DNA from: Balneolales bacterium
GTDB lineage: Bacteria > Bacteroidota > Rhodothermia > Balneolales > Natronogracilivirgulaceae
NCBI GenBank assembly: GCA_007131625.1
Contig: SLQC01000092.1
Location: forward strand, 1 to 23,907
Direction of reading: 5' to 3'
Length of the DNA: 23,907 nucleotides
Numbering within the stretch: position 1 is the first letter of the stretch; every line of letters starts with the position of its first letter. The notes beneath the pieces were generated by a model. It was given only the letters and a program-made list of their open reading frames with translations. It was not told the origin of the DNA and did no database searches. Shown piece by piece: positions 1 through 8,678 of this stretch. Made by a program: the position numbers and the translations under genes.

Positions 1-55
1 ACTTTTTGAACAACTATTTTATTTTTTGTAGAATAGAGATAACCTGCATAAAATA

Positions 56-76
56 ATATGGTTATTTATACCATAT
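56..76. promoter_or_regulatory. AT-rich dyad upstream of the PSCyt/DUF1553 operon
   Basis: Seen directly: ATATGGT, a 7-nt spacer TATTTAT, then ACCATAT, a perfect 7-bp inverted repeat 52 nt before the first start codon of the operon. The 127 nt ahead of that gene are AT-rich and hold no gene. The dyad could be an operator for a dimeric regulator of the three-gene operon. No clear -33/-7 promoter pair was found, so the regulatory role is inference only. Confidence 0.3.
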
Positions 77-127
77 ATCCTGATATTATCTGAATCTCGT
101 ACAATTACTTTTAATACCGGTGTCGGA

Positions 128-3100
128 ATGGCACAGAACGGCAAAGCAGACGTATATTTCAGTCACTTGGTTAAAGCGTTAGTGAACCTGCACGCTGGAG
201 CACTTATCGTGACGTTATTGTTTTTATTACTTATAATCAACAGCTGCAACAAAGCGGGAAATGTTGACGAAGAGGGTGTCCCTGAGGTGGTGGATTTCAA
301 CCGGGATGTACGCCGTATCCTTTCCGATACCTGCTTTGCCTGCCACGGACCCGATGAGATGGCGCGCTCCACCGATTTGCGGCTCGATATGGAGGAGTCG
401 GCATTTACTGCCCTCGACGATGAGGGAAGCCGGTTTGCCATCGTTCGGGGAAAACCCGGTGACAGTGAACTCTACGCACGTCTCATCTCCAGTGACCCGG
501 TCTACATGATGCCGCCACCTGAATCCAACCTTTCCCTTGACGAACGTCAAATTGCCATCTTGAAAAAATGGATAGCACAGGGGGCTGAATACAAACCTCA
601 CTGGGCGTTTATCCCCCCCGAGAAACCTCCCCTTCCCCGGGTGAACAATCGGGAATGGCCGCAAAACCCCATCGATCATTTTGTGCTTGCGAAACTGGAG
701 GAGCGCGGCATGCACCCCTCACCCGAAGTTGACCGCGAGAAGCTGCTCCGCCGGGTCAGTTTTGATTTGACGGGATTGCCCCCCACCGTCGAGGAACTGG
801 ACCGATTCCTTTCCGACGATTCGCCCGATGCCTGGGAAAAGGTAGTGGACCGTTTGCTAGCCTCGGAGGCCTATGGTGAGCGTATGGCCACCGAATGGCT
901 GGATGTGGCGCGCTATGCCGACAGCCATGGTTATCAGGATGACGCTCCCAATGAGCTGTGGCCGTGGCGCGACTGGGTCATCGACGCCTTTAACCGGAAC
1001 ATGCCCTTCGACCGGTTTACCACATGGCAGCTGGCCGGCGACCTCTTGCCCGATGCCACACGGGAACAAAGATTGGCCACCGGTTTTGGCCGCGCCCATC
1101 CGCAAAACCAGGAGGCCGGAAGCATAGACGAGGAGTATCGTGTGGAGTACGTAGCCAACCGTGTTCAAACTACCTCAACAGCATTCATGGGACTGACCAT
1201 GCAGTGTGCACGCTGCCATGACCACAAGTATGACCCGATTTCGATAAAAGAATACTACGAATTTTTTTCCTTCTTCGACAATATTAATGAAACTGGGGTG
1301 ATACCAGGCGCTGGGGCCGAAGGAGGTCGACTTGTACTTCCCGGTCCGACTCTCCAGCTGCCTTCTCATGAAGCAGAAGAACGAATCAAGTATCTGGAAG
1401 ACGCTATTGCTGACCAGGAACAACGGATGAGCACACTACAGCCTGAAAAGGAGGAAGCTTTGCTGGGATGGAACAGTCAACCGAAGTCTCTAAATCCCAT
1501 ACGTCCTGAATCCCACGGCATGTATGCGCAACTGACTCTGGACGATGTTCATGATGACGAAATCAGCGTCAACCGGGTCGACAGCACGACATCGGCCTCT
1601 GTCACAGGTACCCTCCACAAAAAGAACGGTGTCCACGGTACAGCCTTGAAGTTTGAGAAAGGCAATTCCATCAATCTGGGGGACATCGGCCGATTTGAAC
1701 GATCCGATCCGTTCTCTTTCAGCTTTTGGGTTCAACCGGAGGATTCAAACGTTGAAGCTCCGGTTCTGGTACGAACCGGCCGGATGCAAATTGGATACAG
1801 GGGCTATGACATATCCCTGTTTGATAACAAGGTGTCGTTCCGCCTGATCCATGGTTGGCCTTATAACGCCATTCAGGTGATATCCCGGGAAGCACTGTCT
1901 GCAGACGACTGGAACCATGTGGCTGTAATCTATGACGGCTCAAGCCAGGCTTCCGGCATTCGAATCTTCATTAACGGCCGACCTGCCGAAACACGGGTCG
2001 AGCATGACAATCTTTTCAAAAACATTCGCATCGAAAAAGAAGAACCCCGATACCCCCGCCAGAATTTCTTGATCGGAGAAAGAGAATCATTCGATGCTCT
2101 CAAATACAAGGGATTTACACTGGACGAAGTCAAAATTTTCAACCGCCTTCTGAGCGAATTGGAGGTCCTGGCCCTTGCCGGCAGCGATACCTTTGCCGAG
2201 CTGCAAAACATGTCACCCGAAGAACACAGTGACTTCCAGAAACAGGTGCTGTTCAACCATTATCTGCTGCATCTTGACGCAGACTACGACAGGTACATGA
2301 ATGATCTCCACGAACTCAGGACCGAAAAAAGCAGTATCCGGGATACACTCCGTGACGTTATGGTCATGCAGGAGCGGATTAATTCCCGGACTACGTATAT
2401 ACGCGAGCGCGGCATGTACGATCAACTTGGCGAAGAAGTCAGCCCCGGTGTACCATCCAGCATATTGCCATTTCCGGACGACTTGCCCCGAAACCGGCTG
2501 GGACTGGCCAAGTGGCTTCTGAGTCCTGAGCACCCGCTGACAAGTCGCGTAACGGTTAATCGCTACTGGCAGCTGTTTTTCGGGACGGGACTGGTCAACA
2601 CCCCCGACGATTTCGGCAATCAGGGATCAATGCCGAGCCATCCCGAGCTGCTTGACTGGCTTGCAGTTTCGTTTCGCGAAAACGGCTGGAATCTCAAAGA
2701 ACTTCACAAGATAATTGTTATGTCTCAAACATACCGTCAGTCATCGGCCCTGAATCCGGAAATACTGGAGCGCGATCCGCAAAACAGATGGCTTTCCCGC
2801 GGGCCTCGCCACCGGTTGTCAGCTGAAATGATCCGGGATAATGCTTTGGCCACCAGCGGGTTGTTAGTTGACGGCATCGGCGGACCGAGTGTATTCCCCT
2901 ATCAGCCGGATGGTTTGTGGGAGGAAACCACGTCCGGCCGGCATCTGACAGAGTATATTCAGGACGAGGGGGAATCCCTGTACCGGCGTAGCCTCTATAC
3001 CTTTTGGAAGCGAACGTCACCACCGCCGGGCATGACCACCTTCGATGCCGCCATGCGAACGCACCCAACCGTGCAGCGTCAAACCACCAGCACTCCCCTT

Positions 3101-3439
3101 CAGGCCTTACACACCATGAATGATCCGATATATGTCGAGTCCTCCCGGTTGCTGGCCGAACGCATGATGAAAGAGGGAGGTGACGAATTGCATGATCAAA
3201 TCACCTTTGCCTTCCGGGCTGTTACGTCCAGAAAGCCTGCTAACCCTGAAATCGATATTTTGACAGCATTGTACAACGATGAACTTGCCTCTTTTTCAGC
3301 CGAACCTGAGCGGGCCGACAAACTGCTGAGCGTGGGAGACTTTCCGGCCGATGAAACACTGGAGGGTCATGAATTGGCCGCCAGGACTATTGTTGCCAGC
3401 ACAATTCTGAATCTCCACGAAACCTTAACCAAAGAATAG
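128..3439 (+). CDS. PSCyt1-PSCyt2-LamG-DUF1553 (PSD1) exported cytochrome-like protein
   Basis: Large envelope protein (1103 aa) of the planctomycete-cytochrome type; substrate and reaction are unknown for the family. The N-terminus has a hydrophobic helix (about 24-38) ending in INSC, a possible lipobox with lipidated C40, so it is probably an exported lipoprotein. Domains in order: PSCyt1 with a heme-type motif C69-F-A-C72-H73 followed by GPD; DUF1549/PSCyt2 (about 175-390) with a second motif C360-A-R-C363-H364 and a nearby HKYDP; a LamG/concanavalin-like module (about 465-660), suggesting carbohydrate or protein binding; and C-terminal DUF1553 with the family signatures PSVFPYQPDGLW and TSTPLQALHTMNDP. 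The ATG at 128 is the first in frame and places the hydrophobic segment correctly. The DUF1501 gene begins 6 nt after its stop, so the two are co-transcribed. Family assignment is firm; heme attachment is inferred from CxxCH only. Confidence 0.93.
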   Translation: MAQNGKADVYFSHLVKALVNLHAGALIVTLLFLLLIINSCNKAGNVDEEGVPEVVDFNRDVRRILSDTCFACHGPDEMARSTDLRLDMEESAFTALDDEGSRFAIVRGKPGDSELYARLISSDPVYMMPPPESNLSLDERQIAILKKWIAQGAEYKPHWAFIPPEKPPLPRVNNREWPQNPIDHFVLAKLEERGMHPSPEVDREKLLRRVSFDLTGLPPTVEELDRFLSDDSPDAWEKVVDRLLASEAYGERMATEWLDVARYADSHGYQDDAPNELWPWRDWVIDAFNRNMPFDRFTTWQLAGDLLPDATREQRLATGFGRAHPQNQEAGSIDEEYRVEYVANRVQTTSTAFMGLTMQCARCHDHKYDPISIKEYYEFFSFFDNINETGVIPGAGAEGGRLVLPGPTLQLPSHEAEERIKYLEDAIADQEQRMSTLQPEKEEALLGWNSQPKSLNPIRPESHGMYAQLTLDDVHDDEISVNRVDSTTSASVTGTLHKKNGVHGTALKFEKGNSINLGDIGRFERSDPFSFSFWVQPEDSNVEAPVLVRTGRMQIGYRGYDISLFDNKVSFRLIHGWPYNAIQVISREALSADDWNHVAVIYDGSSQASGIRIFINGRPAETRVEHDNLFKNIRIEKEEPRYPRQNFLIGERESFDALKYKGFTLDEVKIFNRLLSELEVLALAGSDTFAELQNMSPEEHSDFQKQVLFNHYLLHLDADYDRYMNDLHELRTEKSSIRDTLRDVMVMQERINSRTTYIRERGMYDQLGEEVSPGVPSSILPFPDDLPRNRLGLAKWLLSPEHPLTSRVTVNRYWQLFFGTGLVNTPDDFGNQGSMPSHPELLDWLAVSFRENGWNLKELHKIIVMSQTYRQSSALNPEILERDPQNRWLSRGPRHRLSAEMIRDNALATSGLLVDGIGGPSVFPYQPDGLWEETTSGRHLTEYIQDEGESLYRRSLYTFWKRTSPPPGMTTFDAAMRTHPTVQRQTTSTPLQALHTMNDPIYVESSRLLAERMMKEGGDELHDQITFAFRAVTSRKPANPEIDILTALYNDELASFSAEPERADKLLSVGDFPADETLEGHELAARTIVASTILNLHETLTKE

Positions 3440-3445
3440 GGAGTC

Positions 3446-4906
3446 ATGTCCGAAGAAATTCACAAGTGCAATTGCAACATGAACCGCCGGCACTTCCTTG
3501 CCAAAACAAGTCTGGGCATCGGAGCTATGGGTTTGGCGTCATTGTTGCGTCCCAATCTGATCTTTTCCAATAAAAAGGATCCTTTCGAAGGCGCCTTGAA
3601 AGCCCCGCATTTCATACCCAAAGCAAAACGAGTCATTTTTCTGTTTCAAAGCGGAGGACCGTCTCAACACGATCTGTTTGATTACAAACCGAAGATGGTG
3701 GAAATGAATGGCGAGGAACTTCCTCCATCGGTTCGGGGCGACCAGCGAGTGACCGGTATGACGGCCAACCAGCACAGCTTCCCCATTGCCGGACCCCGCT
3801 TCAAGTTCAAAAGACACGGAAAAAGCGGAATGTGGGTCAGTGACCTGCTTCCGCATACCTCGGACATCACCGATGAATTATGCATGATCAAATCCGTTCA
3901 CACTTCGGAAATAAATCATGATCCGGCCATCACATTTTTCCAAACCGGTTCCCCGCAAGCGGGACTGCCAAGTATGGGATCGTGGATTAGCTATGGCCTG
4001 GGTTCCGACAACGAAAACCTGCCCGCATTCAGCGTTCTGATATCGCGAGGCAACGGACTTGTGATGAACCAGCCGCTCTACTCCCGGCTCTGGGGCAGCG
4101 GTATGCTGCCCTCACTTCACCAGGGAGTACAATACCGGTCCGGCAGTGATCCGGTTCTCAATTTGAAAGACCCGGCCGGAGTTGACAAGATGAGCCGCCG
4201 CAACATGCTTTCATCCCTGAAAGATCTTAACAAATACCATCTGAGCGAATACGGCGATCCGGAAATAACCTCACGAATCGCACAGTATGAGATGGCGTAT
4301 CGCATGCAGACATCGGTTCCTGAAACCATGAACGTATTTGATGAACCGGACTGGGTCTTTGATATGTATGGTGAGGATGCCCGTCAGCCCGGGACCTATG
4401 CCGCCAATTGCCTGCTGGCACGCCGGCTGGCCGAACGGGATGTTAAATTCATTCAGCTTTATCACATGGGATGGGATCATCACGGTGGTATACCCAGGGC
4501 ATTGCCTGCTCGATGTAAAGATGTTGACCAGGCCTCGGCGGCGTTGGTCAAGGATCTTAAACAGCGGGGACTGCTGGATGAGACACTGGTTATTTGGGGA
4601 GGAGAATTCGGGCGAACCGCCTATTGCCAAGGTCCACTGACCGAAAAAACCTATGGCCGCGATCACCACCCGAGGTGTTTTACCATGTGGATGGCCGGAG
4701 GAGGTGTCAAACGCGGTTTCACATACGGAGAAACGGACGATTTGGGGTACAATATCGTCAAAGACCCGGTTCATATCCATGATATCCAAGCCACGATACT
4801 TCATCTGATGGGCATTGATCACAAGAGGCTTACATACCAGACCCAGGGACGAAGATTCCGGCTGACTGACGTTCACGGCGAGGTGGCTCACAATATCCTC
4901 GCCTGA
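3446..4906 (+). CDS. DUF1501 family protein, Tat-exported
   Basis: DUF1501 proteins (486 aa here) adopt an alkaline-phosphatase/sulfatase-like fold, but their reaction is not established. The N-terminus carries a twin-arginine signal: R14-R15-H-F-L followed by a glycine/alanine-rich hydrophobic stretch (about 20-35), so export in folded form is expected. Family signatures include the early FLFQSGGPSQHDLFD, a mid-protein GWDHHGG and WGGEFGRT near the C-terminus, rich in His/Asp residues that could bind metal. The start at 3446 is supported by one of the few Shine-Dalgarno-like sites in the window, GGGAG overlapping the preceding stop codon, which implies translational coupling. The partner PSCyt/DUF1553 gene is directly upstream and the DUF2231 gene starts 5 nt after the stop, an arrangement known from Planctomycetes, Verrucomicrobia and some Bacteroidota. 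Confidence 0.93.
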   Translation: MSEEIHKCNCNMNRRHFLAKTSLGIGAMGLASLLRPNLIFSNKKDPFEGALKAPHFIPKAKRVIFLFQSGGPSQHDLFDYKPKMVEMNGEELPPSVRGDQRVTGMTANQHSFPIAGPRFKFKRHGKSGMWVSDLLPHTSDITDELCMIKSVHTSEINHDPAITFFQTGSPQAGLPSMGSWISYGLGSDNENLPAFSVLISRGNGLVMNQPLYSRLWGSGMLPSLHQGVQYRSGSDPVLNLKDPAGVDKMSRRNMLSSLKDLNKYHLSEYGDPEITSRIAQYEMAYRMQTSVPETMNVFDEPDWVFDMYGEDARQPGTYAANCLLARRLAERDVKFIQLYHMGWDHHGGIPRALPARCKDVDQASAALVKDLKQRGLLDETLVIWGGEFGRTAYCQGPLTEKTYGRDHHPRCFTMWMAGGGVKRGFTYGETDDLGYNIVKDPVHIHDIQATILHLMGIDHKRLTYQTQGRRFRLTDVHGEVAHNILA

Positions 4907-4911
4907 GTACT

Positions 4912-6477
4912 ATGAAGAGAATCACATTTATTTGCGTCTGGTTACTCTATCTCATCCCGGTTGCAGCCACTGCCACTCTGCCTTCAGAATATTCATTCGT
5001 CACTGACATCGAACCGGATGCTTTTGAAATTGATACCGATGCATCCGATAATTCGATGGTGGATTTAGTTGATGACGAGGCGAATCTGGTGCTTTTCGTG
5101 GGTCGATTGCACCCGTTGCTTGTTCATCTGCCTATCGGAGTTCTGCTTTTTGCTTTTATTCTTGAATGTGCGGCTCTGTTCAAGCGATTTGAACAGCTGA
5201 AACATGCCGTTCCCTTTGCCTTGCTTTTGGGGTCTCTGAGTGCTGTTGCAGCCGGTGTTACAGGCTATATGCTATCCACAGCGGGGGGCTACGGAGAAGA
5301 TCTGCTGACTCGTCACAAGTGGCTGGGCATTTCGGTAACAGTGCTTGCTTTTATCGCCTTTCTGCTTCGGGTCAAATTTTTCACAACACCGCTGTTAAAG
5401 CGCCTTTACGCAGGAGTTCTCCTTTTGATGGCAGGTGCCATTTTGGCCGCCGGTCATTACGGAGGAAGCCTCACGCACGGATCCGATTATCTCTTCCGCT
5501 ATATGCCGGAATCGCTACGAGCCGTCATCGGATATCAGATGGAAGAGATAGAGATCGCACTCATTCGGAATCTCGATTCAGCCATGGTCTATCAACACGT
5601 CATTGGACCTATCCTGGAAATGCGTTGCCAGAGCTGCCACAATCCCGACCGTACCGAAGGCGAACTGCTGCTAACCTCTTATGACCGCCTCATGAAGGGA
5701 GGCGAAAGCGGCCCGGCCATCATGGCCCACCACATCGAGCAAAGTGAACTGTACCAGCGTCTGCTCCTGCCAGCCTCTGACGACCGGCGCATGCCTCCTG
5801 AAGGGCGACGGCAACTCACCCGGGACCAGATAAACCTTATCGCCTGGTGGATCGAACAGGGCGCTCCATCATCCAGACGGGTTAACGACCTGGAAATTCC
5901 CGACGATATAGCCGAGGCACTGTTCAAACTGACAGAGGAGTCCCAGAGTTTCCTGGTTCGTACAGAGGTGCCACCAGCCGACCCCGCATTACTGGAGCGT
6001 CTGAACGGAAAGGGCATATCCATAACGCCCATCGCCGAGGATCTCCACTTCCTGCAGGTTCGCTTCACCCTTTCAACCGACAGTATCGGACGCAAGGAAA
6101 TAGAAACGCTGCTCCCGCTTTCAAGACAAGTTACGTGGATCAATCTGGCCCGGGCTAACGTTACGGACAAGGACCTGGTGCCACTTTCTGAATTCAGAAA
6201 TCTGACTCGACTGAATCTGCAGTTGACCGGGATCACCGACAGCACACTTGCCACGCTCTCATCGCTGGAAAACCTTGAATACCTTAATCTTTACGGTACA
6301 TTTATCAGTGACAACGGACTGCAGTATCTGGAAAATATGAGCAACCTGACGTCTCTTTATCTGTGGCAAACGGATGTAAGCGAGGAAGGGGTCCATCAGT
6401 TAAAAGTTCAGCTTCCCAACCTGTATGTGGACTCCGGATGGCGTTACGAAGAAGTGACGGCATTTGAGCCGGATTAG
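4912..6477 (+). CDS. DUF2231 membrane protein with PSCyt1 heme-type domain and leucine-rich repeats
   Basis: Third gene of the operon, 521 aa, of unknown reaction. An N-terminal signal-like segment (about 5-22) precedes a DUF2231 region with four predicted membrane helices (about 67-88, 100-122, 136-155, 164-182) beginning with the typical HPLLVHLPIGVLL. A PSCyt1 domain follows with C239-Q-S-C242-H243 and a downstream MPPEG, a plausible distal heme ligand region around M294. From about 400 to 510 there are leucine-rich repeats of the LxxLNLxxTxIxD type. Family knowledge suggests membrane anchoring of an electron-transfer module; the partner is unknown, and the two upstream genes are the obvious candidates. 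The start is 5 nt after the DUF1501 stop, without a visible ribosome-binding site, so coupling is likely. The last codons and the stop lie inside a 19-bp tandem repeat, so the C-terminus may have changed recently. Confidence 0.88.
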   Translation: MKRITFICVWLLYLIPVAATATLPSEYSFVTDIEPDAFEIDTDASDNSMVDLVDDEANLVLFVGRLHPLLVHLPIGVLLFAFILECAALFKRFEQLKHAVPFALLLGSLSAVAAGVTGYMLSTAGGYGEDLLTRHKWLGISVTVLAFIAFLLRVKFFTTPLLKRLYAGVLLLMAGAILAAGHYGGSLTHGSDYLFRYMPESLRAVIGYQMEEIEIALIRNLDSAMVYQHVIGPILEMRCQSCHNPDRTEGELLLTSYDRLMKGGESGPAIMAHHIEQSELYQRLLLPASDDRRMPPEGRRQLTRDQINLIAWWIEQGAPSSRRVNDLEIPDDIAEALFKLTEESQSFLVRTEVPPADPALLERLNGKGISITPIAEDLHFLQVRFTLSTDSIGRKEIETLLPLSRQVTWINLARANVTDKDLVPLSEFRNLTRLNLQLTGITDSTLATLSSLENLEYLNLYGTFISDNGLQYLENMSNLTSLYLWQTDVSEEGVHQLKVQLPNLYVDSGWRYEEVTAFEPD

Positions 6478-6511
6478 GACATTTGAGCCGGGTTAGGACA
6501 TTTGAGCCGGA
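6461..6511. repeat. 19-bp tandem repeat, about 2.7 copies, across a stop codon
   Basis: Unit catttgagccggattagga at 6461-6479. The second copy (6480-6498) differs by one base (A to G after ccgg). A truncated third copy runs 6499-6511. Copy 1 holds the final codons and the TAG stop of the DUF2231 gene; the other copies are 3' non-coding. The near-identity of the copies points to recent tandem duplication. Confidence 0.9.
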
Positions 6512-6522
6512 GCAGTTACTAT

Positions 6523-7266
6523 CTACCGCCCGGCCACTATCAAAAGACGTGGACTGTATTCCGGTATAAATCTGGTACCGCTGTAATCCCCCAGATATTC
6601 ACTTACCTTCAACCCGGCAGAACCAAACACTTCCCGGAACCATTCTTCTCCATAGAGCTTGACACGCTCCTGATATCGCACTTCTCCGCTCTCTATATGA
6701 TTGAAATATATGGTTTTGACAATAGTATCTCCCTCAATAGCCCGCGTGATGTGGCATCGCATATCACCAACTGTCACGTTCTCTACAGGGACGATATTCC
6801 GCCGTACCTTTACCGCATTTAAATAGTCCAATACGAGCACCCCGTTACCTTGCAACTGATTGCTCATATTTTCAATCACATTCCGGTTGTCTTTATCCTT
6901 TTCGAAATATCCGAAACTGGTAAAAAGATTGCAGACCATATCGTACGGATCGCCGTGATAGGATCGCATGTCACCGACTTCAAATCGAATATTCGTCAGT
7001 TTATGCGATTCCGACCTTTTCTGTGCTTTTTCAATCGCCCGGGGTGACAGATCCACCCCCGTCACGGAATATCCGCGCTCCGCCAGCATCACGGAATGTC
7101 TTCCGCGGCCGCATCCCATATCGAGCACGCTTGGAAAACGGTCAGGAGGCATCTTCCCGGCAATCCAGGAAACCAGCTGCGCGGCCTCAGTATCGTCTCT
7201 GTTAGCATATAATTGTTCGTACAGGGGGCTGTCAAACCAGGATTCAAACCACTTTTCTGAAGCCAT
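6523..7266 (-). CDS. Class I SAM-dependent methyltransferase
   Basis: Rossmann-fold methyltransferase of unknown substrate, 247 aa with the chosen start. Motif I is VLDMGCGRGRH (47-57), the acidic end of strand beta-2 is GVDLS (D72), and a later NLFTSFGYF fits motif IV of methyltransferase 11/25-type enzymes. The C-terminal half is a beta-rich extension seen in small-molecule methyltransferases of this group. The ATG at 7266 gives MASEKWFESWFDSPLYEQLY, matching the way these proteins usually begin (aromatic-rich WF-SWFDSPxY). The frame stays open to an ATG at 7392, giving 42 more residues of low complexity that I consider less likely. No Shine-Dalgarno precedes either. It lies convergent to the DUF2231 operon and divergent from pyrF. 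Confidence 0.85.
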   Translation of the reverse strand: MASEKWFESWFDSPLYEQLYANRDDTEAAQLVSWIAGKMPPDRFPSVLDMGCGRGRHSVMLAERGYSVTGVDLSPRAIEKAQKRSESHKLTNIRFEVGDMRSYHGDPYDMVCNLFTSFGYFEKDKDNRNVIENMSNQLQGNGVLVLDYLNAVKVRRNIVPVENVTVGDMRCHITRAIEGDTIVKTIYFNHIESGEVRYQERVKLYGEEWFREVFGSAGLKVSEYLGDYSGTRFIPEYSPRLLIVAGR

Positions 7267-7438
7267 AAATTTCAGGGTATCGGATTTTGTGTACTGTGGA
7301 ATTCGCGTCATATCATTCGATAACCCTCGCAAATGTGATTTATCTGCAATATCGGTATCTGATGCCGCCCGATCAGACGATTCGTTTAACATATCGTTTA
7401 TTGAAAGGGTATCGTTTTATGTGCAATAGTGCGATTTT

Positions 7439-7456
7439 ATGTTGAATTCTCAACAT
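7439..7456. promoter_or_regulatory. Perfect 18-bp palindrome in the methyltransferase/pyrF divergent region
   Basis: Seen: ATGTTGA-ATTC-TCAACAT, 7-bp perfect arms. It sits in the gap between the divergent methyltransferase and pyrF genes (7267-7614, or 7393-7614 if the longer methyltransferase start is used). A second inverted repeat follows at 7515-7522 (CACCCATG) and 7558-7565 (CATGGGTG), closer to pyrF. The gap otherwise contains AT-rich, promoter-like sequence and no convincing gene. Position and symmetry suggest operator sites, but no regulator is identifiable. Confidence 0.35.
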
Positions 7457-7614
7457 GACGCAATATATCCCGATTTCATGTGAAATATTTTGCAATCTAC
7501 AGGATCAACTGGAGCACCCATGATTAAGTCATCCGACTGAGTGTTGAAAGTGTTCGCCATGGGTGTTTCATGTGTAATATTATTGTATTTTCCCACGGAA
7601 AAATAACTGACTTG

Positions 7615-8556
7615 ATGAAATACACCGACAAGCTACTGGCCTCGATTCGAAACTCCGGATCGGTACTCTGCGCCGGACTCGATCCCTTTCCTGATCAGTT
7701 CCCACCGGAATTGCGTCCAAAGATCACCGGAATCCCGGACTCAACCCATGCAACCGAATCCTTGATTGCAACTGGTAAATTAGCGTCTGCCGAAATACTT
7801 GCTGCCACAGCTGAAGCAGACCTGGTGATCACCTTCTGTCGCCGCATCATCGAGCAGACCAAAACCGGAGTAGCAGCGTACAAACTCAATCTCGCCTACT
7901 ACGAGGCGCTCGGACCTGACGCATTTCATGTACTCGATGAAGTTCTCGACGCCATCCCGTCCGGAAAAATCATCATTGCCGATGCCAAGCGCGGTGATGT
8001 CCCGCATACCAATGCCCGCTACAAAGCTGCCTATTTCGACCGCTTCGGATTCGATGCAATTACCCTCTCCCCGTTCATGGGTACGGATACGCTCATCCCG
8101 TTTCTGGGAGACGCCACCCGTGCCGTTTATGCACTCACCCTCACCTCAAATCCCGGTGCCGCCGATCTGATGACCCATCCGTTCGGGGATGCACCCACGC
8201 TAAGCGCACATCTGGCTTCGCTGCTCAAAACGTGCTCTCTTAAACATCCCGGCACATTGGGAATGGTGATAGGGGCTACACAAAGCGAGGTATACGGACC
8301 GGTCATGGAGGCCTTTCCGGAAGCACCACTTCTGATCCCCGGTATCGGTGCCCAGGGCGGATCCATCCCTGAACTGGAAAAACGTCTGGCTGCGCATCCC
8401 GGCATCCCTCTGATTAACGTCAGTCGCGGTTTGTCGGCATTTGATCCAAAAAACCATAAGCCTTGGGATATACAGATCGCGACGAACACCGACCTTTTCA
8501 ACAAAGCACTCCAGGCAATTTCGAAAAACTACACCAGTGAGAACCTGAACCGCTGA
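7615..8556 (+). CDS. pyrF: Orotidine 5'-phosphate decarboxylase, type 2
   Basis: Decarboxylates OMP to UMP, the last step of de novo pyrimidine synthesis, in the cytoplasm. The TIM-barrel signature is D123-A-K125-R-G-D128, with the catalytic Lys/Asp network intact. The N-terminal SVLCAGLDPFPDQFP and the C-terminal LLIPGIGAQGGS with GATQ are typical of type 2 (mycobacterial/Bacteroidota-like) PyrF. The chosen ATG at 7615 gives MKYTDKLLASIRNSGS, aligning with the family start; an upstream in-frame ATG at 7570 would add 15 unconserved residues. At 313 aa it is somewhat longer than usual (about 270), apparently because of an Ala/Thr-rich insertion of about 30 residues near 40-70, between the first strand and the CRRIIEQT helix. 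It stands alone, with no other pyr gene nearby. Confidence 0.93.
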   Translation: MKYTDKLLASIRNSGSVLCAGLDPFPDQFPPELRPKITGIPDSTHATESLIATGKLASAEILAATAEADLVITFCRRIIEQTKTGVAAYKLNLAYYEALGPDAFHVLDEVLDAIPSGKIIIADAKRGDVPHTNARYKAAYFDRFGFDAITLSPFMGTDTLIPFLGDATRAVYALTLTSNPGAADLMTHPFGDAPTLSAHLASLLKTCSLKHPGTLGMVIGATQSEVYGPVMEAFPEAPLLIPGIGAQGGSIPELEKRLAAHPGIPLINVSRGLSAFDPKNHKPWDIQIATNTDLFNKALQAISKNYTSENLNR

Positions 8557-8678
8557 ACAGTTTCATTCTGTCGATCCTCCTCATGGATTATGAATCAACA
8601 AAAACCAATTTCTGATTTCCACGCCGGCTCCATAATTCACCGTGTCAATTGACGCCACTTCCCTGGCCAATTCCTATT

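Noticed and set aside
4271..4891. 206-aa minus-strand ORF inside the DUF1501 gene
   Set aside because: Antisense shadow of a gene with firm family motifs; its translation shows no recognisable domain.
5679..6254. 191-aa Ser/Arg-rich minus-strand ORF inside the DUF2231 gene
   Set aside because: The Ser/Arg-rich composition is the usual result of reading the opposite strand of a real gene; no motif.
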